Source: Candidatus Nanopelagicales bacterium
GTDB taxonomy: Bacteria; Actinomycetota; Actinomycetes; S36-B12; CAIYMF01
Assembly: GCA_017848795.1 (NCBI GenBank)
Contig: JAFIHG010000045.1
Coordinates: forward strand, 22,697-86,696
Direction of reading: 5' to 3'
Length of the DNA: 64,000 bases
The position numbers and the translations under genes were made by a program. Below are positions 49,511 to 58,685 of the stretch, piece by piece. The notes under the pieces were generated by a model. It made no database searches. It was not told where the DNA came from and saw only the letters and a program-made list of their open reading frames with translations. Position 1 is the stretch's first letter, and each line of letters starts with the position of its first letter.

Positions 49511-52462
49511 TCACCAGCCGTCGGCGAGTGCGACAGTGAGCGCGTCGGCGAAGTGGTCGGCCGCTTCACGGGTCATGCACAACGGCGGTTTTACTTTGAG
49601 AATGTTGAAGTTTTCGCCGGTCGGCTGCGCGATGACACCGAGCTGGAGGAGCCGGTCGCAGAGCGCCATGGTCTCCTGCTCGGCGGGCTCCAGCGTCGTC
49701 GCGTCCCGTACCAGTTCCACCCCCTGGTAGAGCCCGAAGCCGTGCACGGCACCGATGCGCAGCCCGGCGAGCGCGGCGGCCGGCAGCGCACCGTCGGCGA
49801 GCTGGGCGCCGATGCGGACGAACCGCTCGGCGAGATGGGCACCGACCGTGCGGGCGTTGTCCTGCAGGTGCTCCTGCTCCCACACGTCGAGCACGGTCGT
49901 CCCGACGACCGCGCTCACCGCGCTCCCGCCCGCGGACGAGAAGAACGTGCCCTCGCGCGCGTACGCGTCGGCGATGTCCCGGCGCGTGATCACCGCTCCC
50001 AGCGGCTGGCCGTTCCCCACCGCCTTCGCCACGGTGACGACGTCCGGCACCACCTGCTGCTGCTCGTAACCCCAGCGGTAGGTGCCGAGCCGGCCGAACC
50101 CGACCTGGACCTCGTCGGCGATGGCGAGCCCGCCGTGCGCGCGTACCGCCGCGTACGCCGCGGCGAGATATCCGTCCGGCAGCGCGAGCGCGCCCTCCTT
50201 GCCGTACACCGCTTCGCAGATGAACGCCGCCGGCGCCCGCCCGTCCGCGGCGAGGCCCGCCACCGCGTCGCGCACGTCGGCGGCGTACGCGGCCGCGGCG
50301 TCCGGACCCCGGAACGTGCCGCGGAAGGTGTTGGGGGCGAGCACCGGGTGGACCCAGTCGGGACGGGTAAGGGCGGCGCGCGGGTTGTCGTGCAACGAGG
50401 TCGAGACGGCGTCGGAGGCCTCGGTCCAGCCGTGGTACGCCTCGCTGATCGCCACGACGTCGCGACGGCCGGTGTAGACCTTCGCCAGGCGCAGCGCCAG
50501 GTCCACCGCCTCCGAGCCGGAGTTCACCAGGAACACGGTGTCGAGCTCCGCCGGGAACAGGTCGGCGAGCCGCTCGGAGTAGTCCACGATCGCGGCATAG
50601 TGGAAACGGGAATTGGTGTTGAGCAGCAACCACTGTCGGGCGCTCGCGGCGGCGACCCGCGGATCCCCGTGCCCGATCATCGTGACGTTGTTGAGCGTGT
50701 CGACGTACGACCGGCCCTCGACGTCCACCATCAGTTCGCGCCAGCCGCGTTCGAACTGCGGCGGGACCTGCCCGTAGTACCGCTCCTGCGCCTCGGTGAT
50801 CACCGCGCGGCGCCGCACCATGAGCTCGGCGGCGGTGTGCTCCCGGGCGTAGACCGCAGCGCCGGACGGGATCCCGAGCAGCGCTGAGGGGTCGACGCAG
50901 ACGGCGAGCCAGCCGGCGGCGAGCCGGGCGGTGGTCGCCGCGGGCGGTACCAGATCACGTGCCGCGACCAACTGCACCTGAAGCGCTCGGCCCGCCGGCT
51001 GCTCGCCGAGCGGGTCACCGGCCCGCACCGGTCCGGGCCGTACCCCGTCCGTGCCGCGCAGGACGACCATCACGGCGGACCCGTCACCCGGGTGCAGCAG
51101 CAGCAGGTCCTCGCGCTGCTCGGCGGTGCCGGTGAAGGGCGCGGTGAGCGGCAGCGGCCCGGAGGGAACGACGCTCGCGCCGAGGGCGACGGTCGCCGGC
51201 TCGCCGAGCGAGAGCGCCGGAGCCCCGGCCAGGCGCGGCTCGCCGTGGCGCAGCAGACCGTCCCCACCGGCTGCCGTGATCGCGGCCTGCGCGGCGTCCG
51301 GCCCGATCCAGCGGCCCTCGTCGAGCAGCGGGCTGGTGCTCGACAGGTCGCGTACCGGCAGCGCGCGGGCGTCCAGCAGCGCACCCGTGACCGGCGGCGC
51401 GGCGGCGGGGGACGGCAGGCCCAGCTCGTGGCGCAGCAGGGCGTGCGCGACCTCGTACGGCAGCGTCGTGACGGTCTCGAAGACGTGCCGCTCGCGGACC
51501 GATCCGGAGGCGGCGTACGCGTTGTCGGGGTCGATGGCCAGCTGGGCCAGGCCGGAGGTCAGCAGGACACCCGCCCGGGCGACGACCATCGGCCAGAACG
51601 CGGCGAGCTCGGCCTCGGACAGCGGCAACCGCTCGTGGAAGGCCCGCACCGCCGGTAGCACGTCCGGCACGGACATGGCCGCGTGCTGCAGCACGCTGGT
51701 CAGCCCGACGGCGAGCTCGGCGACCCGCCAGCCGTACGCCAGGTCCCCGAAGTCGATGACGCCGCGCAGCTGCGGGCGCCCGTCGGGCCCGGGTTGCGCG
51801 ACGAGGTTGTCGTCGGACAGGTCACCGTGCACCGGCTGCACGGGCAGCCGGTCGGCGATGGCGTCGAGCCGGTCGCAGGCGTCCGCCGTCGCGGCCGCAA
51901 CGCGTTCGCGCAGCCGCCGGTCTGCGACGCGGGGCAGCAGCGAGGTGACGACCTCCCGGGCGTGGCGCACGTCCCACTGCACCCACCGATCCAGGCCCGG
52001 GTGGGTGAAGTCCGCCAGGGCGCAGAGCACGTCGGCGCTGGCCGCGCCCATCTGGGCGAGCGTCGAGGCGGGCAGGAACTCCCACGCCGAGAGTGCGGTG
52101 CCCTCCACGAAGCTGAGCATCCGCACCGAGTGGGGCACCCCGTCGATGGGCACGGTCGTCGGAGCCGCCATGGGGATCGGGACCGCGAGACCGGGCAGCT
52201 GCGCGGCGAGCGTACGCAGGGCCGCGTCCTGCGCCGCGAGGGCGGACGGCGGCCAGCCGCAGTTCGCGACCTTCAGCACGCAGCGGGTCCCGCCGTTCAC
52301 GACGAGGAAGTTGCGGTCCTGCTGGCTGCCCAGCTCGACGAGATCGGCGCCGGTGATCGCGTAGTGCTCGGCGAGCAGCCGCCGGGCGTCGGCGACCTCG
52401 AAGCGCGGGCGGGGCAGCTCGGCCTGCCGATCGGGGGCGGGCCGCGGCGTCGTCGTGCTCAC
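49511..52462 (-). CDS. Three-domain fusion: APH-type kinase, degenerate M23-like domain, class III aminotransferase
   Basis: A GTG at 52462 (overlapping the ligase stop as GTGA) gives 983 residues. Residues about 25-330 are an aminoglycoside-phosphotransferase-like kinase with VHGDLSDDNLV (near 214) and GVIDFGDLAYG. A middle region (about 430-540) resembles the fold of lysostaphin-type M23 peptidases but lacks metal-binding His residues. Residues about 560-975 are a class III aminotransferase with VNSGSEAVDLALRLAK, IADEVQVGFGR and TVAKAVGNGQPLGAV (PLP Lys near 815). Such fusions resemble AGXT2L-type phospho-lyases; phosphorylation then elimination or transamination of an amino alcohol is a plausible inference. 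Confidence 0.85.
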   Translation of the reverse strand: MSTTTPRPAPDRQAELPRPRFEVADARRLLAEHYAITGADLVELGSQQDRNFLVVNGGTRCVLKVANCGWPPSALAAQDAALRTLAAQLPGLAVPIPMAAPTTVPIDGVPHSVRMLSFVEGTALSAWEFLPASTLAQMGAASADVLCALADFTHPGLDRWVQWDVRHAREVVTSLLPRVADRRLRERVAAATADACDRLDAIADRLPVQPVHGDLSDDNLVAQPGPDGRPQLRGVIDFGDLAYGWRVAELAVGLTSVLQHAAMSVPDVLPAVRAFHERLPLSEAELAAFWPMVVARAGVLLTSGLAQLAIDPDNAYAASGSVRERHVFETVTTLPYEVAHALLRHELGLPSPAAAPPVTGALLDARALPVRDLSSTSPLLDEGRWIGPDAAQAAITAAGGDGLLRHGEPRLAGAPALSLGEPATVALGASVVPSGPLPLTAPFTGTAEQREDLLLLHPGDGSAVMVVLRGTDGVRPGPVRAGDPLGEQPAGRALQVQLVAARDLVPPAATTARLAAGWLAVCVDPSALLGIPSGAAVYAREHTAAELMVRRRAVITEAQERYYGQVPPQFERGWRELMVDVEGRSYVDTLNNVTMIGHGDPRVAAASARQWLLLNTNSRFHYAAIVDYSERLADLFPAELDTVFLVNSGSEAVDLALRLAKVYTGRRDVVAISEAYHGWTEASDAVSTSLHDNPRAALTRPDWVHPVLAPNTFRGTFRGPDAAAAYAADVRDAVAGLAADGRAPAAFICEAVYGKEGALALPDGYLAAAYAAVRAHGGLAIADEVQVGFGRLGTYRWGYEQQQVVPDVVTVAKAVGNGQPLGAVITRRDIADAYAREGTFFSSAGGSAVSAVVGTTVLDVWEQEHLQDNARTVGAHLAERFVRIGAQLADGALPAAALAGLRIGAVHGFGLYQGVELVRDATTLEPAEQETMALCDRLLQLGVIAQPTGENFNILKVKPPLCMTREAADHFADALTVALADGW

Positions 52463-53442
52463 CGCCCCATTCTGGCGGCTGCGCCAACGCCGTCGGGAGC
52501 ACCGGGACGGCCTGCGAGAGCGGTGATGACCGCCGGGAGGGACAAGCCGGCGGACTGCAGGGCCAGCGGGAAGGTCGAGGTCTCGGTCATCCCCGGCGCG
52601 ACGTTGGCCTCGAGGAACCACGGCACGCCCTGCGGGTCGACGATCAGGTCGACCCGGGACCAGTCCCGCAGGCCGAGCGCGCGGTGCGCGGCGACGGCCG
52701 CGTCGGCGCAGCGTTCGAGCACCACCGGGGGCAGGTCCGCAGGCACGACGAACTCCGTCAGGCCTGCGGTGTAACGGGCGGCGTAGTCATAACTCCCGTC
52801 CTGCGGACGGATCTCCACCACTGGCAGCGCCCGAGGACCGTCCGGGCCCTGATCGAGCACCGGGACGGCGACCTCGACCGCACCGTCGCCGCCGACGAAC
52901 CGTTCGAGCAGCACCACCGGGCCGTACCCGTACGCCCCGACGAGCGCGGCGGGCAGCTCAGCGGCGGCGTCGACCACCGCGACGCCGAACGCGGATCCTC
53001 CCGCTGCCGGTTTCACGACCAGCGGCAGCCCGAGGCGCCGCACCGCCGCCGCCAGGACCCGCCCGGCGCCCAGCTCGCGCAGTGCCGACTGCGACAGCAC
53101 GATCCCCTCCGGCACGGCGATCCCAGCGGCCGCGGCGATCGACTTGGCGGCGGGCTTGTCGTAGGCCAGGCGGCAGGCCGCCGGACCCGACCCGAGGTAG
53201 CGGATCCCGAGGCAATCCAGCACGTCGCGCAGCGCGCCGTCCTCGCCCATCGCGCCGTGCAGCAGCGGCACGACGAGGTCCGGCGGGTCGGCGGCGAGCC
53301 GGTCGAGCAGCGCGGCGTCCGCGTCGAGCACCGTCACGTCCAGCCCGCCGTCGCGCAGCTCCTCCGCGACCCGCCGTCCCGAACGCAGCGACACCTCGCG
53401 CTCCACCGAGAGCCCGCCGGCGAGGACCACGATCCCGCTCAT
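52459..53442 (-). CDS. D-alanine-D-alanine ligase family ATP-grasp protein
   Basis: The second ATG (53442) has GGAAGG at proper spacing and gives 327 residues. N-terminal VLAGGLSVEREVSLRSG and VPLLHGAMGEDGALRDVLDC, the ATP-grasp VKPAAGGSAFGVAVV, and C-terminal LEANVAPGMTETSTFPLAL are Ddl hallmarks (a Ddl usually has GxSxER at the start, as here). It is about 30 residues shorter than the main Ddl of actinobacteria and sits in a non-canonical place, so it may be a second or specialised Ddl-like ligase. It forms an operon with the fusion gene. Confidence 0.82.
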   Translation of the reverse strand: MSGIVVLAGGLSVEREVSLRSGRRVAEELRDGGLDVTVLDADAALLDRLAADPPDLVVPLLHGAMGEDGALRDVLDCLGIRYLGSGPAACRLAYDKPAAKSIAAAAGIAVPEGIVLSQSALRELGAGRVLAAAVRRLGLPLVVKPAAGGSAFGVAVVDAAAELPAALVGAYGYGPVVLLERFVGGDGAVEVAVPVLDQGPDGPRALPVVEIRPQDGSYDYAARYTAGLTEFVVPADLPPVVLERCADAAVAAHRALGLRDWSRVDLIVDPQGVPWFLEANVAPGMTETSTFPLALQSAGLSLPAVITALAGRPGAPDGVGAAARMGR

Positions 53443-53465
53443 CCGCATCCTTCCGGTGTGCCTGG

Positions 53466-54815
53466 TCAGACCTGGTCGGCGCTCGGCGCGGCGGTGGGGC
53501 GGGCCGGCAGCGGTGCCGGCGCGCCGAGATCGGCCAGCAGGTCACGCTCGGCCGCCACCACGCCGGCGAGCCGGCGCACCCCTTCGCGGATGCGGTCGGG
53601 CGGGGGGAAGCAGTACGAGAGCCGCAGCGAGGAGGCGCCCTGCCCGTCGGCGAAGAACCCGGTCCCCGGCACGTACGCGACGAGGTCCGCGACGGCGCGG
53701 GGCAGCATCGCCGTCGCGTCCAGCCCATCCGGCAGCGTCAGCCAGGAGTAGAAGCCACCGCCGGGCACGGTCCACGTCGTCCCCGCGGGCATGTAGGCGG
53801 CGAGCGCGTCGAGCAGCGCGTCACGGCGCTCCCGGTAGACCTCGCGGTACGCCTTGACCTGCTCGTACCACGGACTCGTGACGAGGTACTCCCCGAGGAC
53901 GAGCTGGGTCAGGTTCGACGGGCACAGCGTGGCGGTCTCCGCCGCCAGTACGAGCTTGTCGCGGATGCCGTGCGGCGCGGTCGCCCAGCCCACCCGGAAC
54001 CCCGCGGCGACGGTCTTGGAGAACGTGCCGAGGTACACGACGCCGTCCGGGTCGTCCGCACGCAATGCACGCGGCACCGACCCGTCGAAGCCGAGCAGCC
54101 CGTACGGATCGTCCTCGAGCACCAGCAGCCCGTGGCGCTGCGCGAGCTCCAGCACCGCGGCACGGCGCGCCGGACCCTGCGTGAGACCGGTCGGGTTGTG
54201 GAACGAGGGGATCGTGTAGAGCAACTTGGGGCGCCGCCCGGAGGCGCGTACCGCCGCCACCGCGTCGGAGAGCGCGCCGGGCACCATGCCCTGGTCGTCC
54301 ATCGGTACGTGGACCACCTGGCACTGGTACGACGCGAACACCCCGAGCGCCGTCACGTACGTCGGGGCCTCGACCAGCACCACGTCACCCGGGTCGCAGA
54401 AGATCCGTACCACCAGGTCGAGCGCGAGCTGCGAGCCGGCCGTGACGACCACGTCGTCGGAGTGGGCGCGGATCCCGGCCGGTTGCATCACCTGCAGGAT
54501 CTGCTCACGCAGGTCAGGGTCACCCTGCCCGGAGCCGTACTGCAGGGCGTGCGCGCCGCGGTCACGCACCACGCGCGCGGCGATGTCGGCGAGCTCGTCG
54601 AGGGGCAGCGCGGCGACGTACGGCATGCCGCCGGCCAGCGACACCACCTCGGGGCGGGACGCCACGGCGAACAGGGCGCGTACCTGCGAGGCGGTCAGCC
54701 CGCGCGCCCGGGCGGCGTACTGCTCGACCCACGGGTCGAGCCGGGAGCGGTGCGCAGGCCCGCTCCGCTCCGTCTCGGCCTGGTCCGTCCGCTCGGCCTG
54801 CACGCTCACCGCCAC
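53466..54815 (-). CDS. PLP-dependent class I/II aminotransferase (2-aminoadipate-type)
   Basis: A GTG-initiated 449-residue fold-type I aminotransferase; nearby GTG codons make the exact start uncertain. Motifs are SLAGGMPYVAALPLDEL, QYGSGQGDPDLREQI, PSFHNPTGLTQG, EDDPYGLLGFDG and GTFSKTVAAGFRVGW (PLP Lys near 267). This is the LysN/ARO8-like group acting on aminoadipate, branched or aromatic amino acids. It lies 23 bp upstream of the Ddl-like gene on the same strand, so the three genes form one probable operon. Substrate is not determined. Confidence 0.87.
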   Translation of the reverse strand: MAVSVQAERTDQAETERSGPAHRSRLDPWVEQYAARARGLTASQVRALFAVASRPEVVSLAGGMPYVAALPLDELADIAARVVRDRGAHALQYGSGQGDPDLREQILQVMQPAGIRAHSDDVVVTAGSQLALDLVVRIFCDPGDVVLVEAPTYVTALGVFASYQCQVVHVPMDDQGMVPGALSDAVAAVRASGRRPKLLYTIPSFHNPTGLTQGPARRAAVLELAQRHGLLVLEDDPYGLLGFDGSVPRALRADDPDGVVYLGTFSKTVAAGFRVGWATAPHGIRDKLVLAAETATLCPSNLTQLVLGEYLVTSPWYEQVKAYREVYRERRDALLDALAAYMPAGTTWTVPGGGFYSWLTLPDGLDATAMLPRAVADLVAYVPGTGFFADGQGASSLRLSYCFPPPDRIREGVRRLAGVVAAERDLLADLGAPAPLPARPTAAPSADQV

Positions 54816-54919
54816 CCTGTCGCTCGTCCGACCCGGCCGGGTCTGCGGGGCCTACGATGCCGCTCTGGAGAGGGCCGTCCCGGAACCGGCCCGCTCCGGC
54901 TCGGGAAGGGGAGTCTGGC

Positions 54920-55063
54920 ATGCGCCTGGTGCGATGGGTGGCGATCGCCATCGGCCTGGCGCTGCTCGCCGGTTTCCTGGGCGGTTTCCTCGGCGCGCTG
55001 CTCGCACCGCGGCGCCCGAAACGTCCGGCCGCTCCTGGTCATTCCGGGGAGGGCAGGGTCTGA
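54920..55063 (+). CDS. Small membrane protein (47 residues)
   Basis: AAGGGGAG lies 7 nt before an ATG opening MRLVRWVAIAIGLALLAGFL, then GGFLGALLAPRRPKRPAAPG. One glycine-zipper-like helix precedes a basic tail. The strong ribosome site and clean helix support a real gene, although it is short. It overlaps the end of the convergent cwlM-like gene by 25 bp. No family is recognised. Confidence 0.6.
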   Translation: MRLVRWVAIAIGLALLAGFLGGFLGALLAPRRPKRPAAPGHSGEGRV

Positions 55064-56190
55064 CGGTCGGGGGCGAAGAAGCGCACCACTGCAGCGGCGA
55101 TCCCCTCCGCCACGACGTCGCGGAACCCGTGATCGGCCAGGCGCACCGCGTCGTACGGCGAGCTCAGGTAGCCGCACTCCACCTGCACGGTCGGCATCCG
55201 GGTCAGCCGCAGCAGGTCCCAGCTCTTGGGGTGGGTGCGGCAGTCCACGAGGTCGGTGCGCGTGACGAGCTCCTCCTGCACCAACGCGGCTGCCCGCGCA
55301 CCGAGCACCGACCCGGTGCCCATCGCGCCGTCGCCGTAGTAGAAGGTCGCGAGCCCGTTGCCCAGCGGGCTCTGCAGCCGTTCCACGCGCAAGGAGACCA
55401 CCAGGTCAGCGGCCACCGCGTTGGCGAACCGGGCGGGGACGGCGTCGTCCTGCCCGTCCTCGCGCGCCAGGCCCTGGGTCAGCAGCACTTGGACCCCGAT
55501 CGCCGCGAGCCGGCCCTCGATCCGGAATGCGAGGTCCTCGGTCACCGCCGCCTCGGTCAGCGTGGCGAGCCCGGGTCCTGGAACGGGGCACCCCATGGTC
55601 TCCCTGCCGGCGTCGAGCACCACGACCTTGTCCGCGACGCCGGTCGTCACCGCCTCCAGCTGGTTCTGCTCGCGCAGGTCCAGCTGGTTGCCGCCGCCGC
55701 TGACCGTGCGCGCCAGCCGTCCCAGGGCGCGGAAGGACTCCGGGCCGCAGATGCCGTCGACCGGGACGCCGACGCTGCGCTGGAACTCCCGCAGCGCCGC
55801 GTCCGTGCGTACGCCGAAGATGCCGTCGACGCGGTCGACGTCGAAACCGAGCTGGAGCAGCCGCCGCTGCAGCGCCGCGACGTCGTCGCCGCTCACCGAC
55901 CTGCCCGCACGGTACGAGAGCACGCGGTCACCCAGCGACCAGCGGGCCTCCTCGAGGCGGCGGAAGGTCGCCGGACCGACCTTGCCGTCGACCTCGAGTC
56001 CCCGCCGCTGCTGGAACAGGCGTACCGCCCGGTCGACCGCCCCGTCGAAGAGCTCGGCGTCGCGTTCCGGGGCAGGGTGCAGCAGGCCGAGCCGGACCAG
56101 CCGGTCGCGCACCTCCACGACGGCCGGGCTGCGCGCGCCGAGCGCGAACACCGGCCAGGTCTGTGCAACGCGCCGTGCGGTCCCCGTCAC
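55039..56190 (-). CDS. cwlM: CwlM-like protein: two peptidoglycan-binding domains and an inactive-looking amidase_3 domain
   Basis: The GTG at 56190 gives 383 residues. Two PG_binding_1 domains lie at about 15-75 (AVRLFQQRRGLEVDGKVGPATFR region) and 95-160 (LREFQRSVGVPVDG). The amidase_3 domain then begins VVVLDAGRE where catalytic enzymes have LDPGHGG, and a later VVSLRVE replaces the usual ISIHAN. Two zinc-ligand His positions are thus Arg. In mycobacteria CwlM (Rv3915) activates MurA and is a PknB substrate with FhaA. The position after trxA/trxB matches. A regulatory role is inferred by orthology. Confidence 0.88.
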   Translation of the reverse strand: MTGTARRVAQTWPVFALGARSPAVVEVRDRLVRLGLLHPAPERDAELFDGAVDRAVRLFQQRRGLEVDGKVGPATFRRLEEARWSLGDRVLSYRAGRSVSGDDVAALQRRLLQLGFDVDRVDGIFGVRTDAALREFQRSVGVPVDGICGPESFRALGRLARTVSGGGNQLDLREQNQLEAVTTGVADKVVVLDAGRETMGCPVPGPGLATLTEAAVTEDLAFRIEGRLAAIGVQVLLTQGLAREDGQDDAVPARFANAVAADLVVSLRVERLQSPLGNGLATFYYGDGAMGTGSVLGARAAALVQEELVTRTDLVDCRTHPKSWDLLRLTRMPTVQVECGYLSSPYDAVRLADHGFRDVVAEGIAAAVVRFFAPDRQTLPSPE

Positions 56191-56240
56191 CGGAGCATCA
56201 TGCGGGGTGCGGGGGTCGCCGCGGGCTCCCGGGTCGCCGC

Positions 56241-56567
56241 TTACAGGTAGTCGGCCAGGTCGGCGAGCAGGGCGGCCTTCGGCTTGGCTCCCACGATCTG
56301 CTTGACGAGCTCGCCCTTGCGGTAGACGTTCAGCGTCGGGATCGACATGATCCGCGCCGCGGCCGAGGTCACCGGGTTCTCGTCGGTGTTCAGCTTGGCG
56401 ATCGTGATCTTGTCGGAGTGCTCGGCCGCGATTTCCTCCAGGATCGGCGCGACCATCTTGCACGGTCCGCACCACTCGGCCCAGAAGTCGACGACGACGG
56501 TGCCGTCGTGCCCGAGGACCTCGGTCTCGAACGTGGCGTCGGTGACGGTCTTGGTTGCGGTACCCAT
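56241..56567 (-). CDS. trxA: Thioredoxin
   Basis: A 108-residue thioredoxin with FWAEWCGPCKMVAPIL (redox pair near 34-37) and the cis-Pro segment IMSIPTLNVYRKG. AGGAG precedes the ATG by 8 nt. It is reduced by the TrxB encoded 47 bp upstream and donates electrons to cytoplasmic disulfides. The sigM-trxB-trxA order suggests control by the adjacent sigma factor, as described in Streptomyces (SigR/TrxBA) and mycobacteria for related systems; this is inference here. Confidence 0.97.
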   Translation of the reverse strand: MGTATKTVTDATFETEVLGHDGTVVVDFWAEWCGPCKMVAPILEEIAAEHSDKITIAKLNTDENPVTSAAARIMSIPTLNVYRKGELVKQIVGAKPKAALLADLADYL

Positions 56568-56614
56568 CTCGGTGCTCCTCCTGCTCGTCGTGTTCGTCGG
56601 GCTCGTCGACGCTG

Positions 56615-57586
56615 TCAGACCAGTGCCTGCAGCGGGTTGCTCGTCGCGTGCGCCGCGTCGAGATCGGCCAGGAACGACTGGGCGTCCAGGGCCGCGGCAC
56701 AGCCCGAGCCGGCCGCGGTCACCGCCTGCCGATAGTGGTGGTCGACCAGGTCGCCGCAGGCGAACACGCCCGGCAGGTTCGTCAGGGTGGTACGGCCCTG
56801 GACCAGGACGTAGCCGTCCTCGTCCAGGTCGACCTGTCCCGTGACCAGCTCGGAGCGGGGGTCGTGCCCGATCGCGATGAACAGGCCGGTCACGTCCAGC
56901 TCGCGGGTCTGCCCCGTCGTCGTGTCGCGCAGCAGGACGGCGCTGACCCGGTCGGCGCCGAGGACGTCGGCGACCTCGCTGTTCCAGGCAAACTCGATCT
57001 TGGGGTCGGCGAGAGCCCGCTCCTGCATGATCTTGCTCGCGCGCAGCGTGTCGCGGCGGTGGACCACCGTCACCTTCGCCGCGAACCGGGTGAGGAAGGT
57101 CGCCTCCTCCATCGCCGAGTCGCCGCCGCCCACGACGGCGATGTGCTGGTCGCGGAAGAAGAACCCGTCGCAGGTCGCGCACCAGGAGACGCCGTGGCCG
57201 GAGAGCCGCTTCTCGTTCTCCAGCCCGAGCTCGCGGTACCCGGAGCCCATCGCGAGGATCACGGCTCGGGCGCGGTGCTCGTTGCCCGATCCGTCGACGA
57301 CCGTCTTGACCGACCCGGTCAGGTCGACCCGGACGGCGTCGTCGGTGAGCATCTCCGTACCGAAGCGCTCCGCCTGCGCGCGCATGTTCTCCATGAGCGC
57401 CGGGCCCATGATCCCGTCCGGGAAGCCGGGGTAGTTCTCGACGTCGGTCGTGTTCATGAGTGCACCGCCCGCGGTGACGGCGCCCTCGAGCAGCAGGGGG
57501 GAGAGCTGGTTGCGGGCGGCATAGAGAGCGGCGGTGTACCCGGCGGGGCCGGAGCCGATGATGATCACGTTCCGGATGTCACTCAC
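56615..57586 (-). CDS. trxB: Thioredoxin-disulfide reductase
   Basis: The GTG at 57586 (GAAGGGAA upstream) gives 323 residues. FAD motif [18 protein letters not shown], redox motif [13 protein letters not shown] (Cys pair near 140), NADPH motif [15 protein letters not shown] with HRRD for the 2'-phosphate, and C-terminal [19 protein letters not shown]. It uses NADPH to reduce thioredoxin. It forms an operon with trxA. Confidence 0.97.
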   Translation of the reverse strand: MSDIRNVIIIGSGPAGYTAALYAARNQLSPLLLEGAVTAGGALMNTTDVENYPGFPDGIMGPALMENMRAQAERFGTEMLTDDAVRVDLTGSVKTVVDGSGNEHRARAVILAMGSGYRELGLENEKRLSGHGVSWCATCDGFFFRDQHIAVVGGGDSAMEEATFLTRFAAKVTVVHRRDTLRASKIMQERALADPKIEFAWNSEVADVLGADRVSAVLLRDTTTGQTRELDVTGLFIAIGHDPRSELVTGQVDLDEDGYVLVQGRTTLTNLPGVFACGDLVDHHYRQAVTAAGSGCAAALDAQSFLADLDAAHATSNPLQALV

Positions 57587-57700
57587 TCGGATTCCCTTCC
57601 CCGCAGGCACGCCTGCAGGAGTCGCTGCACTTGCCAAACGATCCTAGGCGCGCCGGCATTCCGGCTCAGCCGCACGCGTGTCGGCTGTCCGCCGGGCGCA

Positions 57701-58576
57701 TCAGCGCGCGACCCGCCGCCAGGTGATCAGATCGTCACCGTTCGTGCACGTCCGCGGCACGACCCAGACCTCCACGTCCGCCGGGTCCTCGCCCGGGACG
57801 ACGACCACGAAGACCGGCCGCCCGTCGTACCGTGCCTCGTCCACGAGCAGCACCCGCGCCGCCTGCGAGCCCTCACGCAGTGCGTCGAGGCACGCCGCGT
57901 CCGGCGCGCTCGCCGCCTGCGGGAGGGCTCGCGGCGCGGTGGCTCCGGGTGACGCTGCGGGCGTCGGGGAAGCGGAGGCGACGAGCGGGGCGGGCGAGCC
58001 CTCGCCAGTGGTCGGCTCGTCGGACGCGCGGTCCGGCGCCTGCTCGAGACCGGCGGCCGCGAGCACCTCGGTGACGTCGCTGCTGAGGTTCTTCGCCGTG
58101 TATGCCGTCCCGGACGCGACGAGCAGCGGTGCGGCGGGACTGCCTGCCGTGTCGGTGGTGCCCGCGCCGGCCACCGGGGCGGGCGGGGCGTCCCCGGGCC
58201 CGGTACCGCGCAGTACCGCGATCGTGCCCAGGCCGCCGAACAGCACGAGCGCGGCGGCCGCCACCCCGGTCAGCAGCAGCCGGTGACCCCAGCGTCCGCT
58301 GCCCGCCCGGTCGGCGCGATGTGCGGGAGGGGCAGGCGCGGTGGGACGGGCGAGCGGCACGACGGTGGCGGCCCGCTGTCCGTCCGCGGGGTCGTCCAGC
58401 GCCCGGGGTGCCGCCTCGTCGGCGCTCTGCAGGTCGGCCGGGCCCAGCGTCGCGAGGACCGCGTCGAGTCGTGCCGCGACGTCCTCTGGGATCGGCGGGT
58501 CGTCGGCCGCCAGGCCCGCGAGCAGCTCCGCGACCCAGGCGGGTGCCTCGGGGCCGTCGTACGGGTCGTCCGTCAC
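57701..58576 (-). CDS. Membrane protein downstream of sigM, probable anti-sigma factor
   Basis: A GTG-initiated 291-residue protein. The N-terminal 95 residues are cytoplasmic and acidic (AWVAELLAGLAADDPPIPED), one helix follows (LLLTGVAAAALVLFGGLGTIAVL), then an extracytoplasmic Pro/Ala/Thr-rich region and a C-terminal domain ending with CLDALREGSQAARVLLVDEA and VEVWVVPRTCTNGDDLITW. It occupies the place of Rv3912, the anti-SigM gene. There is no ZAS zinc motif. The anti-sigma role is from context. Confidence 0.65.
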   Translation of the reverse strand: MTDDPYDGPEAPAWVAELLAGLAADDPPIPEDVAARLDAVLATLGPADLQSADEAAPRALDDPADGQRAATVVPLARPTAPAPPAHRADRAGSGRWGHRLLLTGVAAAALVLFGGLGTIAVLRGTGPGDAPPAPVAGAGTTDTAGSPAAPLLVASGTAYTAKNLSSDVTEVLAAAGLEQAPDRASDEPTTGEGSPAPLVASASPTPAASPGATAPRALPQAASAPDAACLDALREGSQAARVLLVDEARYDGRPVFVVVVPGEDPADVEVWVVPRTCTNGDDLITWRRVAR

Positions 58577-58685
58577 GTCGGCTCACCTCCCAGCCCGTCG
58601 TGGTCCTGCTGCGCGGTCGCGCGCGTGCCAACCATGCCCGTGCGGCACGACGGTGTGACGGCGCCGGCGCGTGCCCGGTTCCGTC

